Part shown: positions 22,713 to 36,331 of the stretch, piece after piece
Layout of the letters: the number at the start of each line of letters is the position of its first letter
Numbering within the stretch: position 1 is the stretch's first letter
Assembly (NCBI RefSeq): GCF_033958435.1
Contig: NC_134139.1
Coordinates: forward strand, 201,669,501-201,733,500
Length of the DNA stretch: 64,000 nt
Source of the DNA: Carettochelys insculpta
Lineage: Eukaryota > Chordata > Testudines > Carettochelyidae
Direction of reading: 5' to 3'
Notes under the pieces: generated by a model
Databases searched by the model: none
What the model was told of the DNA's origin: nothing
What the model saw: the letters and a program-made list of their open reading frames with translations, nothing else
Position numbers and translations under genes: made by a program

Positions 22713-25184
22713 GGAAATGGGTTCAGCTATTCAGCTATATTTCCAGGGTGTTTGGTTATTGTTTGTCATATCACAGTATTACATGATTTAGTGTATCACA
22801 GAAAAGATAAAATAATTATCTACATGTTCGTTTGTGATTGATGCTCATAGTTTATAACCTTTCAGCATTTTATATGTCACTCTCCCAGTCAGGATTCTTT
22901 TTTTAAAGTAACTACCCAAGGACACATGCAGCCATGGAATTTTCTTGGTAGAAATCACCAGAATGACAGCTGCCCATCTGTCGCCATGATAATGCCTTCC
23001 TCTAACATGCTTATCCATTTCTGGAGAGGTCTCCTTTCTGGATATCATTTCTGGATTGAAAAGTCTTGCTCACCTCAGACTGAGGAGCTGTTGTGAGTCT
23101 TTCTGGCAAGAAAGAGAGCATGGAAGAGAAAAGAGATAGCTTAAAAATGAAGCAAAAGCAGTCTAGGAGGAATTTAGACAAGAGTTGAGCAGAAAGTAGT
23201 TTGGGAGCTTTCCATGAAAGCAGCTCAGAGGAAGAGCCTGAGGAAGCCTCTCTAGCCAAGGAATTTTGTCTTTTTTTTTTAATGTTGTTTTGGCGAAGTC
23301 TGATGATGAGACAGGAAGCTGCAGCAGCATAGCGTGCCTACAACCAGGATTTTGTCACAGTAAAATTATTTGCAAATCACAAGACTGAAAAACAAAAGAA
23401 CAGTGAAACTCAGTTTGTGTCCTGGGCCTCGCTGCAGAGTCCCTCCAGAAAGATACAGAGTGAAAACCTGGAAATGAATAAAAGAATGACCCTGTGAGGC
23501 TTTCAGACAAGCAGGAGCTGTGCAGCTTTCTCGGACCCATGTTAAATAAAGTTCCAGTCCACATCCTGCAAACATGAGCTGTGCTGAGCATAGACTCGCT
23601 CCTGGGTTTGTGAGACGGAGGTGCTTCTGAGCACACGTGATGGCTGCTGCCACGGCTGCAGAAGCATACGTATAATATCAGATCTGCCCACTCCTCAAAG
23701 CAATTGAATAAGGACCAGTGCAGTTGAAGACTTTATGCTATTTTCACTCCTTAAGGTAGCTGGGTACATACTTGGAGCATTCACATTTCTGCTTTCAGAA
23801 TTGTAGAGTGATTTCAAACCCCCGTGATATCAATACTAATGCTGCTCAGATTTCTTTTTAAACTGATTTAAACATAAATGTTCCTAAAGCAAAATTAGCT
23901 AAATGGCTGATCTCTAGCCCATTCTATCCTTGTTCTGCTTGTTCCCTGCTTCACTTTCCCCTTAAACTACAACTCGCTTCCTTCCCCAGCAGGCTCAAAT
24001 TAGTGTCGCAGCAGGGACAGAGCTTAGTGCGGAAGTTGGGAGGGGTCAGAGGCTTTCCCAGACAGAGTGGGTTTGTTCTCTACACCCAAACTGCTCCAGA
24101 GGCACCGCAACACCACTGCAGCTAAACCACACTACTTCAGGGAAGACACTACCTGCACTGAGGGGAGGGTTTTCCCATCTCTGTAGCACTGCACTTCTCC
24201 AGGAGGCAGCATATACAACAATGGGAGAACACAACGGTCAACCCAGTGCTGTCCTCACCAAGGTCTCAGTTAGTTTCACTGTGTCTTTCTCAGGCGTGTA
24301 TTTGTCATACCCCTGAGAGATGTAGTTACACCTACCGAATTGCCTAATGTGGACCAGGCCCAAAGCAGCCTATAGACAGGGTTGAGGTAGCAAAGTGCAG
24401 ATAGAAATTCCCTGGAAGCAACTGCAGTACTACTACCCTGGGTGCTTCACTGATCGCATGGACAGAGATTACTATGAGGTAGGGAACAACTTTGTGAGCA
24501 GGGTGAGGGCTTCAGGCTGACGTGACCTGGAAGAGAGATCCTGGAAGAGAACAACCCTCTAATTAAATATTTATTTTCCTAGTTTTAGCTAGGGACAAAA
24601 GTGTGTTTCAAAAGAAAACTCTACATGGATGTGAGCCACATCTTACGTATTTTAAGGTTTTATTTTTCTATCTATCATAGAGGTCATTGATACTTTAAGG
24701 TTCACAATTGTGATTAAACCACTCAAAAGAATTTGAAATTTCAATTTTGATCATCTGATGAACAGTTCAATGATATTTTATATCATAGTCCCAGTAGATT
24801 TAGTATTTCATTCAATGGGAGGGGGTTAATCACCCAGCTACTCTACTTTTTGTGGCTGTCAGTTTAACTGTGTAGAATAGTACAGGGAAGGTCTTTCTTA
24901 ATAAAATGAGAATCTGTCTTTTTTACTGGAGAATTAGGGGTAAGGGGAGAGGGGAGCCATGTTCAGAAGTCAGGCAAGTTCACTTCAGAAGCCAGCTGTG
25001 CAGCCCATTCACATAATTAGATATAACTGACTGTCTTCTTTAAAATTCTGCAGCAGGGAGTTAATTAGGGATGTCTGCACTCTATGTTCAGTGATGGGGA
25101 AATTCTTGCTCATCTTTGGATATGAAACCCCAATTCCAAATTTTTCTTGTTTTAATGGATATCAGTATCCAACCTGAGAGTTAC

Positions 25185-25215
25185 TTCTTATTTATTTATT
25201 TATTTATTTATTTAT
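25185..25215 (+). repeat. (ATTT)n microsatellite in a splice acceptor tract
   Basis: About seven ATTT units occupy the place of the pyrimidine tract of the gene A terminal exon. Confidence 0.9.
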
Positions 25216-25226
25216 GTGCCATTCAG

Positions 25227-25400
25227 CCAGTGAGCGAAGGTAGCAGAGATTGGCAGTGCAGAAACTCTGGGAATCTGACAGATGATATCATGCTTCTAAA
25301 ATCATTGAATGCTTTCCATATGGGTTGCAAGGAATCACGCAAACCAGACAAAATCCACAAAGGAATCTTTTTATTAAATGTAACTGGTCATGCAGGTGTT
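25227..25400 (+). pseudogene. gene A terminal exon
   Basis: After gtgccattcag the sequence GAAACTCTGGGAATCTGACAG, then 'catgcttctaaaatcattga', aligns with the gene 0 terminal exon (7412-7591). The poly(A) signal is the ATTAAA variant at 25373-25378. The upstream 0.6 kb also aligns with the 6840-7400 region, so genes 0 and A are duplicates. The exon start is uncertain between AG at 25226 and 25230. Confidence 0.55.
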
Positions 25401-25499
25401 TCACAATCACATCTATGAGAGTTCGACTGGGGCTGTTTTGCCATTTATTTTCCAAAATAATTCCTTTTTCTCTCATTTAGATAAAATATAAATAAAATA

Positions 25500-25800
25500 A
25501 AAGGTTACATTGGAAACAATTCAGAAAAGGGTAACAAATATGATAGGGGGTTTGGAACAGCTGCCATATGAGGAAAGATTAAAAAGACTGGGTCAGTTCA
25601 GGTCAGCAAAGATGACTAGGAATGAGGTCCCTACCCTGTTTGTCAGAAGTTGGAAATGGGTGTCAGGGGAGGGATAACTTCATAATTACCTGTTCTGTTC
25701 ACTCCCACTGGGACACCTGGCATTGGTCACTGTTGGAAGACAGGATGCTGGGTTAGATGGACCTTTGGTCTGACCCTCTATGGCCATTCTTATGTTCTAA
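25500..25800 (+). mobile_element. CR1 3' end
   Basis: 'ctgccatatgaggaaagatt', 'gggttagatggacctttggt' and the end 'ccattcttatgttctaa'. Plus orientation. Confidence 0.95.
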
Positions 25801-26595
25801 TGGAGCTCACAGCTAATTTGCCATGTCCGAGCAGCACCAAAAAGTTGTTACACCCGGCACCATTCAGGCTGGGTATGGGACCTCAACAACTCCAACTCTG
25901 CGTGAAATTTGGATGAAGTTAGCAGAAGGGAAGATGCTGCCCTTCCCATCCCCGTTCCATGCTCTTCTGGTGTCTGCAGCCAGCCTGCCCATATCCCTCT
26001 GAGGCCATCACTGACCTTGCGCCTCACCTGCTGATATGTTGTGCAAAACAGACAGGGTGGGGGAATGTTGAGGTGTTCTCCTCCTTTCCCATTGTCTAAC
26101 CAGCTGGGCAGAGCACATCCCTTGCCCCAGGACCTGATTACAAGAGCCGCCCCCACTGCGCCGATTGGGAAATGAGGATATCATTGGCTCTGTAGTAGCA
26201 GCATCACTGCCCCTTCCCGCATCTTGAGCAACACTCATCTCAGGACAGAGAGACTAGGTACCTCCCATCTGCACCTTGAACTACACCCCTCTTGGAATAG
26301 AGGCCCCAGCTACAGTTTCCCTGCCCCTTTGCCTACACATCTACTCCATCTGTAGTGAGGCCCACTCTGCATTGTGCTTAGCTATCTCCAGCCTGCATCC
26401 TGAACTACACCTCTGTTGACAGTCCTTATTTACCAGCAGGGCCAACAGCCCTCACAGATCCAGAGGCAAGGTGGGAGGGGGGCCTGGCTTTATGCCCCCA
26501 GAAGGGGTGGAGCCCCAGACAGAAGAGGCAGGGTAGAGGGCATTCAACTTTTAGCACCAGCCATAGCACGCACAGCCCGGCCCTCAGAGCCACAC

Positions 26596-26940
26596 AGGCC
26601 ATGTCTACACGTGCCCCAAACTTCGAAATGGCCACACAAATGGCCATTTCGAAGTTTACTAATGAAGCGCTGAAATGCACATTCAGCACTTCATTAGAAT
26701 GCGGGCTGCCGCGGCACTTTGAAATTGACACGGCTTGCCGCCACACATCTCGTCCAGACGGGGCTCCTTTTTGAAAGGACTCTGGCTACTTCGAAGTCCC
26801 CTTATTCCTTATTTCGAAGTGCCACGGCAGCCCGCATTCTAATGAAGTGCTGAATATGCATTTCAGCGCTTCATTAGTAAACTTCGAAATGGCCATTTGT
26901 GTGGCCATTTCGAAGTTTGGGGCACGTGTAGACACGGCCT
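26596..26940. mobile_element. 345-bp palindromic DNA transposon
   Basis: The arms AGGCCATGTCTACACGTGCC and GGCACGTGTAGACACGGCCT are near-perfect inverted repeats, and complementarity continues inward for well over 100 bp through 'aacttcgaaatggcc' and 'cattctaatgaagtgctgaa'. It has no coding capacity. Structure fits a foldback-type non-autonomous hAT-like element; target duplications could not be made out. Confidence 0.85.
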
Positions 26941-27368
26941 TTGTCAGTCAAGTACTGCTATTTACCTGACAAGCTGCCCTTTCACAATGGGGTAGCCACA
27001 CCTCCTGTTGAGTTCTTCGAGGAAACAAATACTTGGAATATGAATACATAGACAATACTCATAACTTCAAATACAAAAATGATACATGCATGAAAATAGG
27101 TTATACAGATCCAACAGATTATAACACTGAAAATGATAGGTTACAAGGGGTATTTTGACCAAAACATTTCCAAAGTATGCATATTTATTTTATAACCCAT
27201 TTTCCATAAAGGTCCATAATCTTTCAGCAAAGATCATAGAATGTTGGAAGGGAGCCCTGGTCTCCAGAAACTATTCCAAGCTGAAAGGCTTTGTTTTCGT
27301 TCCAAAGCAGAATGAACACAGTGCTTGCCTGAGGCACCCAATCTAATACTACAGCACTGGAGCATCTG

Positions 27369-27480
27369 AAGGTGTGCTTACACTGCAGTTAAAAAGTGGC
27401 AGCTGACCTGTGCCAGCTGGCCCAGGCTAGTGGACTATTTAATTGCTGTGCAGATTGCTTTATCCCAAACTGTGGGATTT
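27369..27480. mobile_element. short DNA-transposon fragment
   Basis: 'tgtgcttacactgcagttaa' with 'ctagtggactatttaattgc' looks like one end of a hAT-like non-autonomous element. Partial. Confidence 0.35.
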
Positions 27481-27544
27481 TCTCACCTTACAAGTCCTAC
27501 ATCCCAGGTTCCAGTGCAAGGTCTCACAATTAAACAGTCCTTTA

Positions 27545-28020
27545 GTCTGCAAAAACAAAACTGCGCCTCTTCAACACAAATGTGAAGAGTGAGCTCTTGT
27601 ATGGATGCAAGACCTGACGTATCAAAAAGTCTTCAGATCACAAGCTACAGGCATTCATAACCAGATTCCTGAGGTACATCCTTCACATTAAATGGCAGGA
27701 TTTTGTCACAAATGAGGAGCTTTGGAACAGAGCAGGACATGAACCCCTTGATATTCAAATCAAGAGGAGAAAGTGTGGATGGTTAGGCCGCAATCTCAGA
27801 AAATCATCATCCAGCATAGTCCATCAACCTCTCACATGGAAGCTACAGGGAATATGCAAAACAGGAGGACCTCGGACAATGTGGAGAAGATTTACTGAGA
27901 GTGAAGGACAACAACTGGGGTACTCCTGGGGCCAGGTAGAAGTTTTGTCCTGAGAGAGAGTGAAGCAGGGGAGACTGTAGATGACCAAGGCTTCACTTTG
28001 AAGAAGAAGGTTTAAGTCAT
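27545..28020 (+). mobile_element. LINE ORF2 C-terminal fragment
   Basis: The plus strand reads VKSELLYGCKT, then a stop, then FITRFLRYILHIKWQDFVTN, RRKCGWLGRNLRKSSSSIVH and GICKTGGPRTMWRRFTESEG. These are conserved blocks after the reverse-transcriptase domain of one class of non-LTR element. At least two stops interrupt it. Confidence 0.75.
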
Positions 28021-30714
28021 GCTAGTCTAAGCCCCATCATCCTGGGACAGTCGTCACGAGCCAGCAACTGGTGTCTACATGCAGTGCAAACATATCCTAT
28101 GTGCTCGCATCCTGCATCCTGCCCAGCCGTTGTTCATCAGTGCAGCGTACAAAAGGCTCCTTGCAGCGGGGAAGGAAAGCGTACGAGCAAGTAAACTATA
28201 TCCGCCTGACTCACCCCCACACTTCTTTGGACACATGAGACCTGCTTTGACAAACCCCTCCAAACGTGTGAGTGTGAAACTGTTACATGGGCCATTTGTG
28301 ACTGCTCCAGGCAAATCTTGATTGTCTAAAGGTCAGTCGCTGTTCCAGCTGTTGTTATTTAGGATGCAGTTCATTAAATCCAAGGAATCCAAACTTATGG
28401 TCTTCAACCAGGACATGACCCCGGTTATTAACCAGAGAGAAGCTGGGATTACGTAAGAACACTGTGCAATGACCCATAAGTCCTTCATGTGGCTAGCATG
28501 GCTCTGCGTAGACCTTTGCAATGGTCTCAGTTGCCACGGTAACAGGGCTTGGCTCCAAAGGGGTCGCAGTCAGGAGCCTTGAGGGCTGAGTTCACTCAGG
28601 TTCTCAGCAACTAAAAGTCAGATAGAGCATAAAATCCGCCCACGTCTCCTGCACCGGAGTCTCTGGCCCTCTCCAGAAATGAACAGCTCAGTGGCTTCCC
28701 TCTCATTCGAACCAGTGTTTTGGGCTTATCTGTACCACAGATGCAGCTGTGCTGGGGGGAGCTGGTAATAACACAGAGCCCCTCACAGCCACCCCGAACC
28801 GAGATCTAGCCATGTCCCCCAGGGCGATGACCTAGACTGGGGTGCGATGAGGGAGGCAAAATGCTGAGAAAGGAAGAGCAGAGAGGGGGGCGGCTGGATC
28901 AGGAAGCCTGGGAGGATGACAAAGAGAAGTCTTACACTAGGCAGGCCCCAGACTGCACACACATGCTTATACCTCTCTCTCCCCGCTGCCCCGAACAAGC
29001 TGTAAGGAAGAAAAGACTCCTGCCTGGCACATTAACAACTTTATGACAGGGAGCACCTTGCTCTCTCAGGGTGGAGCAGGTGGCCTGGTAGCTCTTCCCC
29101 ACTGCTGTCATCTGTGAGGTAGCACGGTCATCTGATTAGAGCATAACACACAGGTTCAGTCTCCAGTGCCAAAAAGCCATGTGTTTCCCCAGTCAGATAG
29201 TTAACATGAGTTAACTGGTGGGCTGTAAAAGCCTAGAGGAGACAACTCTCTGTGGATTTTACCTAGTTGAAGCTCGCTGAGGTAAACCCCAGAGGGTGGG
29301 TTTTATGTTGACTTGGCTGTGTCCATACAGTGAGGTAAAAGCTACCTGCAACTTGGCATCACCAGGGTTTCATATTGACCTAGCTATCCCGAGTTCTTGA
29401 TCTCAAAATCAAGAGATATCCTGTTTGACAGGGAAGACATAGCCAAAGAATATCTGACCCCAGTTCAGTCACTGCCTCTCTTTTCTTATAATGTCCATGT
29501 CCTCTGGATATACAGCATCGGGCTGTAGCAGGTACAAACAGGCCCAGTTCCTGGGCCTCAGTTGAGGTGCTGTAATCTTTAAAACCACTGGTTGGCAAAT
29601 CATCCTGTGAATTGCCACATATAGCTGGGTACCCACAATGCTGGCACAATGGGGTCAACAAACCTAACTGCTTTCCAAAGGCCTAGAAATGCCTCTTACC
29701 AAGAGAGATGTCAAACCTCCACATTGTCCAATCTCCCCAAAGCCCTGTAAATATAGAGAGCATCTGATTTTCACAGCAAAAAAAATCTGTCTTGGTGTCT
29801 GCTCTGTCCAGGGATGCTAGACTCAGCAGAGGGGCAGCACCAAAGACCCTTTGCCATCTCTTGGCTGTTCTCCTCCAGCTGATGGGACGCTGCTGGAGTT
29901 TGCAGGTGATCTGGTACACAGACCAGCATTTGCCACCTGCTCAAATTTCCTCCTATTTGCACCTGTGAGACTATAAAAACAGGAGCTCAAGTTCTGAGAG
30001 CTTGAAATAGGACACTAGCATTCCTTTCTGGAGCTCCCTTAACACTGCCCTGATCCACCAGGTCCCTGCCCCTTCTCCAGATAAATGTTCCTTTCCCATC
30101 ACCCAGCAAGCTCTCCCTGGTTGTGAATGATTTGGAATTAAAGGACTGTCTGTCTCTACTTTCACATGCATCAGTCTCCTCACTCCAAAACCCAGGATTT
30201 GCTGCCAGGGGCGTGGATTTCTGCCCACCCATGCCTAGGTACTACAAACAGCAAGGTGTTCACACACACATTTTGAGAAAAAAGTGTGACAGTCCCAGAT
30301 TCCAGGCCAAATCCTGCAACCTTGGGCTTGGACTCTTTTAGAAACAATACTCTCTGGTGTAAATGGACCTTATGCCTGAGTGCAGTCTGGAGGGCTAACC
30401 CTTTTTCATTAGCAATAAAGCAAAGCATACAAGCTCCTTATAGAGACATTTAAAAAAAAAAGCAAAACTCCAACCATTTCTTAGAATCGTGCACCTGCAG
30501 CTTGTTGTATGGAAAGGAGAAGGGATCTGTGGGCAGCCCCACACAACTGCTGTTTCTGTCCCCGGCTAATCAGCTGGAGTAGAACAGCAGGGTTCTTGGC
30601 CAGCATTACTGGGAAGACTCATGGTACCAAATACATCCCTAGTCTGATTACAGTGAAGTCCATGCAGCTATGCAAGGAATTGGTTTAGGCCATTGGCAAC
30701 AGGAAGGTGAATCT
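28021..30714. other. stretch with no recognised gene
   Basis: No defensin exon, long frame or complete repeat was recognised. A weak DNA-transposon remnant may lie at 29250-29390. Short open frames here overlap one another on both strands and show no family resemblance. Confidence 0.5.
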
Positions 30715-30852
30715 ATTCCTCTATCACATCTTGTGATGGGGATGAAGTAGATCATGAATTAATTGGGCTTGGTCCTGCTTTGGGCAGGGGGCTGGACTTG
30801 ATGACCTCCTGAGGTCTCTTCCAGACTTAGAATTCTATGACTCTATGATCAC
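30715..30852 (+). mobile_element. CR1 3' tail
   Basis: 'gctggacttgatgacctcct' to 'ttctatgactctatgat', the 3' end of CR1 in plus orientation. Confidence 0.9.
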
Positions 30853-32457
30853 GATGTAGCTCAGGAAGGAGCCACATATTTGCTGTGTAGATTGAACTAT
30901 GCTGGAGAAAACCCAGTCTGTTGTGTTTATATTTGACACCTTAAAGGGGCAAGATGGAAGGGGGGAGTAATTTTTTTTTCGAAAAAGACCACCATGCAAA
31001 TATTTATACTCAATGCAAACTGAATAGAAATTAGCTGATTGTTTTCCTGACCACTAACTGCTCTCTCTGGACATTCACAAAGTTAATAAGAAAAGTCCCT
31101 GTCAAGGTGTGTTTCCGATTTTAATAAGTGCTTTTGTGGCTCTGTGGGAAAGAAAGAAGAATCTACGGATGTGAATAAAAGAAACTTTTGTATTGGAGTT
31201 TCACAGTGCAGCACCCACTGCATGGTGAGAGGGAAAGGAGCTTGGGATGCCTGGTGGGTTTTATAGTGGAAAGGAGAGGGAATCAGTAGAGTTTTATCTG
31301 CTTCTCAGGATTCCCTCTAATTTTTTTCCATGCATTTGCAGGATAAATTCTGTTATGTGCACTGAGACGTGCAAATGTGCACCACCTTTAGAAAACACAT
31401 GCTGCTGGCTGTAGGGGGCTGTGGCCACTGCTAATCAGCTGGGCAGCCCCTGGATCTTTCCTGGGTGACTGCCCAAGCACTCAGTTTACAGAGAACATTG
31501 CAGCTCATGCTGGCTCTGAATTTGACTAAGATGGACAATTTAACCCCAGTGTAACACAATTGGTATTGCCAGATTTATCCCAGGGATGAGTTTGGTTTCA
31601 TATACATTGGTGCAGATCCTCTGAGAATATTACACATGCTAGGGTGAGCTTTAGGGGCAAGTTTCCAGTTCTTACCTAGGCAAAACTTGCATTGGGGTCA
31701 GTGGTAGATTTGCCAGAGTGAAGACTACAGGATCAAATAGAATGGGGACATAGCATGTGGCTTAGTGGGTGGGATCATATTTCACAAAGGCTGTAACTTT
31801 AACAGCCTCCTACTGCATTGCAGGTAAACTAACTCCACCAGTAGAGGCTGAAATTGGTATTGGAGGTCCTAGATTTGCTGGAAATCCCTGTGACTGAAAC
31901 ACAGGAATTGCCATACTGGCTCATACTTGTTTATATAGATTCCACGGAGAATAAGTCTCTGGCTAATGAAAAAACAATTCAGGTATTTTAATTGATAAAA
32001 ATTAGTTTGTGTAAATATTCTGAACATCACAGCCTTTGCCTTGTTGCAGAAAGTGGTGTCCACACATAAATCCCTACTCACCAGAGGAGGATACTGCAAT
32101 TCCTTGTTATTAACCCCATTTTATAGATAGGGAACCTGACTGGCCTGAGACCAGATGGGAAGTCAATGTTAGACAGTGGACACAATCTCCCAGTTCTCTG
32201 CTGAGAACACCAGACAACATTGCTCTCCATCACACTCATCCACAGGAATAGTCATCGGCTTGAAGATGTATTTGACAAAATAAGCCATTAAGCCATGATT
32301 TATGGCACACAGCACGTACACAGCTGTTTAATGTTAGATCACTCTGCCAATTGCAGGATGATGGACATATGTAACTGAGCTCACAGAGGTAACTGATCTG
32401 CTATAGCAAGGGTAATCAAGGTATAAATGGTTTAATTATTGACCAGATTGCCAAACC

Positions 32458-32490
32458 TCAGCATTCCACAGTCCCCAAGCCTTTATATAA
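32458..32490 (+). promoter_or_regulatory. gene B core promoter
   Basis: TCAGCATTCCACA (32458-32470) lies 13 bp before TATATAA (32484-32490). This is the best TATA box of the cluster, 100 bp before the ATG. Confidence 0.8.
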
Positions 32491-32584
32491 ACAGGGGCTC
32501 TCCATCCTGAAGATATCTTCACCTCCATCTCCTACAGAGTTTTGCCTCAGCAGAGACGGGTGGATCCCCTGCAGACTTTCAGCC

Positions 32585-32642
32585 ATGAGAAGCCTTTATT
32601 TACTCTTTGCTGTTCTCTTCTTCCTTTTCCAGTGTGCTCCAG
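32585..32642 (+). CDS. AvBD9-like: gene B signal-peptide exon
   Basis: 58 bases, ending CCA-G|GTGAGC. The start is fixed by the 'tttcagccATG' context shared with the other genes. A Cys lies within the signal region (FQCAP), which the others lack. Confidence 0.92.
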
Positions 32643-35600
32643 GTGAGCTGGATCCACATAATTATAGGGAGGATAAATAAATGGGATATTTGAGTGAGAG
32701 GGTGGGGATGTTAGAATAATGACGTAATGCATCAAGCAGCAAAAAATGACCTCTAAAACAATGGCCAAGGTCATTGTGGAGATCTTTGCCCACAGGGGTC
32801 TGCTGAAGGAGATCTTGACACATTCGGGCAGGACAAACACCCCAACCAATATCAGTCATTCCGTGCTGAATAGTGCAGAATGGGGAAAGCTTGACGTCAA
32901 CCTCCACACCGGGCTCCAGCCCAGGACCCTGGAATAGCAGCTGCCTGAAGTGTCTCTAGTCTCAGAAACTTGACAGCTACAAATCCCTGGGCCACTTCCT
33001 CCCAGCCGTCCTCAGCACCTGCCTCACCTCAGGCTCTTCCCTCTGGTACCTGCTTGCACTTTTGCTACTCTCAGGTTCTCCACATCTCCTTTCTTATCAC
33101 CTCCTCACATGCACTGAGACAACTGAAGAGGAACCTTTTAGAATCAGTCTCAGCTAGTTCTTCATTGGCTCTAGGTGTCCTGACTAGCCTAGCTCCTTTG
33201 AGCTGGGAAGCTTCCCAATTGGTCCCAGGTGTATTAATTGGCCATTATTGATTCTACCAAATTCCTGCTGATTCTGGATTTGCCTTGTCTAGTTTACTCT
33301 GGGAACAGCGACCTATTTAATCTACGTTTAATATATTTCCCTTCTATTGCTCTTCCATAGACCCTGGCCTGACCCTGTTTTTCTCTTTCTCTCATTTTAT
33401 CTCAGCATTCCTTCCTGAGGTCACATGTACCCAGTCAATATTAGCATAGTTTACATCTATCATTATTACTCTGTTCTCTCCCTGTGAAGCATCTCAGATC
33501 TCCTTAACCATTTTACAATGATCATATCCATCCTAGTCAGGTTGTTGACTGTATATTCCAACTGATACTTTCTTATTGTTCAAATATAATTTTTTTAATT
33601 TTGTGTCTTTGCTAGCTGTTCCTCAAATCCTTTCGTTTTCTTTTGCCTCAAAATGCCTCTGTTGCGCTGTTGTGCAGCTATGGTGGCATTTCTTTTTTGG
33701 TTTTCATACTTTGTTTTCTGTGTTTTTTAAAAATAAAATTGTGATATATTTAATTTAAATCTCCATGGAGTTTTTAAATCATCTCCATGCATTTTGCAAA
33801 CATTTCTCCCCTACAACTGTTCCTTTCAACTTCCATTGAACTAGAGTCCTCATTTTAGTGTAGCAACGAAGGGTCCCGTGGCACCTTATAGAATAACAGA
33901 AAAGTTTTGAGCATGAGCTTTCGTGAGCACAGACTCACTTCATCAGATGCTGGTCTTTCCAAGCTCATGCTCAAAACTTTTCTGTTATTCTATAAGGTGC
34001 CACAGGACCCTTCGTTGCTGTTACAGATCCAGACTAACACGGCTACCCCTCCGATACTTGACATTTTAGTATAGTTTCTCATTTTGAAGTTAAATACTAA
34101 AGCGGTGTGTGTCTTTGTTATTTTCTTAATGGCATGTGGCCACTTTAGCAGGTCAGCTATATTCAACTCTTGGACCAGAAACTGAGTTCAACATTAGGCC
34201 TAAATTAAGCACTGTCTGTTTACTTCTGGGTTCCAAAACCAACTGCTGGGAGGGGGGAAGTTATTTAAATGTTCTAGAAATTTTACCTCAGCACTCTTTC
34301 CTGAGGTCACAAGTACCCAGTCAATATTAGCACAGTTTAAATCTACTATTATTAGTGCATTTTCTGCCTTTGAAATGTCTCTGATATTCTTGAGCATTTT
34401 ACAGTTATCATATCCATCCTGGTGAGGTTGTTGGTAGGCTATTCCAATGGCTACATTCTTATTGCTCAAGAAATAGAATTTATATCCATTGAGATCCTAT
34501 AGCACAATTTGACTCATCTGTGAGTTTTACCTTACACCTTCTTTCAGCTGTACTGCCCCTCCTTCACCAGTACAACTTATTCTGTCATTCCTATGTATTC
34601 TGTAAGCTGGCATTATTATGGCTCATTGATTGTCCTCATTCCACCTAGCTTCTGTGGTACTATTGTATCCACATCTATATTTAATGCCAGGCACTCTAGT
34701 TCAGTGTTTCTCAACCAGTGGTACAAGTGCCCTTGGGGAGGTACACCGAGGTCTTCTGGGGGGTACATCAACTCATCTAGATATTTGACCTTTTACAACA
34801 GGCTATATAAAAACACTGGTGAAGTCAGTACAATCTAAAATTTCATTCAGACAATGACTTGTTTCTACTGCTTCACATGCCTTCTGCTGAAATGTAAGTA
34901 CAATATTTTTATTCCAATTCATTGGTTTGATAAGAAGATGGTAGAAAGTCAGCAAGCTTTCAGTAATAGTCTTCTGTGATATTTTTGTATGTTTTTGTAT
35001 GTAAATAATTTTTAAGTGAGGTTCCTCGTGATGGCATGCAAAGCAAATCTGACTCCTGCAAAGGGTGCAGATATGTGGAAAGATTGAATGACACTTGTTT
35101 CAAGACCTCAGATTAATTTAGGACCATGTTTTTCAACCGGTGGTAGGTGAGAGAAGTCTGGAGGTACTTTTGTAAAAGGGGTTCTTTATAAAAAAAAAAG
35201 TGAAAAAACACTGATCTAGTTCACCCAATTTAGGATTTAGACATGTAGCATTTGTATACAAGCTCTTGTACATGTTGCCAATATTCAGTTGCTTGCCTTT
35301 ATGTGCTGTTCAAGTCAGTTAGATCAAAGTTACGTAACTGCACATACTGCACTCTGACAGCAGTGCAGACACACCCAAAGGCACGAACTCTTACATTTAA
35401 GTATGTGCTTCTGTGTTTTGTTGAAGAGAGGCAGACTGAAGCCTGTGCTTACAGTTCAGATTGCTGAATCAGAGCTAATATGTGTCTATGTATGTTTCTG
35501 CACACTTAAATATGCTCTGTTCTCCCTTCCTGTTCCTCTGCACCCCTATAGAAATATGATTAGTTTTACACTTTTCAACATCAACAGGAAAAGTCTTGAC

Positions 35601-36292
35601 AAATTAGCCTAGGTATTCACCATTTACTCACAGTGAAAAGATTTTCCCATTCTATAAGTACGTCCAACAACTCATTAGCACTATCCTTATAATTCTTTTT
35701 ATAGAATATTTTAGCTGGAGCTCCAATGGAAACAAATAAATAAATCCTACTGCCCAGAGGTGTAATTCCCAGTCCATGCAGTTGAGTTGTCACTCTGGGT
35801 ATATTCTAAAATCAAGGGAAAACTCTGCTTGTCAGTACAAAGCCAAACTCCTGGCCAACCAGTACTGTCTGTAACATCACTTCTAGAAGGTGGAAGTGAC
35901 AGGAAAGAGTTAAAAGCCACCCCACTTTCAGTGGGGTAAGTAAACAGTTCAAGTACAGGTTGACCCTCTCTCATGTGGCACTTCCAGACTTGGCTGTTGC
36001 CAAATGAGAGAATTTGCTGGACCAAAGATGGTCAATATTGGCTAGCAGCGTTACCAACGCTTCCACTGTTTATTGGGGTCTTAGAAGACATTTAGGGGTA
36101 AATCAGAGCTAAAAAACAGCACAGGACACTGGGAGCAAGGACTGGTGGCTGTAAATAAACTGTATGGGACCACAGGAATCTTGGTCACAACCAATATAAG
36201 TGGTCATCTGGCTAACTAAAATCATGCCGGATTATGGTTGTAGCCGGACGAAAGAGTGATGGATTAGAAAGGATCATCCTTTAGTAATCTGC

Positions 36293-36331
<39 letters not shown>

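Larger units (their letters stand above)
20775..25378 (+). pseudogene. beta-defensin gene A, probable pseudogene
   Basis: A secreted defensin gene by structure: promoter, signal exon (20775-20832), candidate mature exon (from 22593) and terminal exon (about 25227 to the ATTAAA at 25373). The intron just before 22593 shares 'CCTGGCAACCT', a downstream 'ccaggtt' and the pyrimidine-AG context with gene C, so the mature-exon position is supported. The exon content is not: of six expected cysteines only two remain, giving MCLLYTLC followed by STYEIKKVPL where gene C has VCQLSC then SRFTIPFGRC. There is no CC doublet and no GT donor at the expected place. The terminal exon acceptor has been invaded by an ATTT repeat. 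The most economical reading is a pseudogene with an intact 5' end; a missed functional mature exon elsewhere in 20833-25200 was looked for and not found. Confidence 0.65.

Noticed and set aside
23280..23400. Minus-strand TGC-TGC-TGC after a pyrimidine-AG, resembling a defensin CC end
   Set aside because: The frame has a stop before the cysteines, spacing is wrong and it is antisense inside gene A with no matching signal exon.
24410..24490. Exon-like frame YYYPGCFTDRMDRDYYE ending at a GTAGGG
   Set aside because: No recognisable family, no acceptor at a consistent phase and no counterpart in the duplicate region near 6800; left unannotated.
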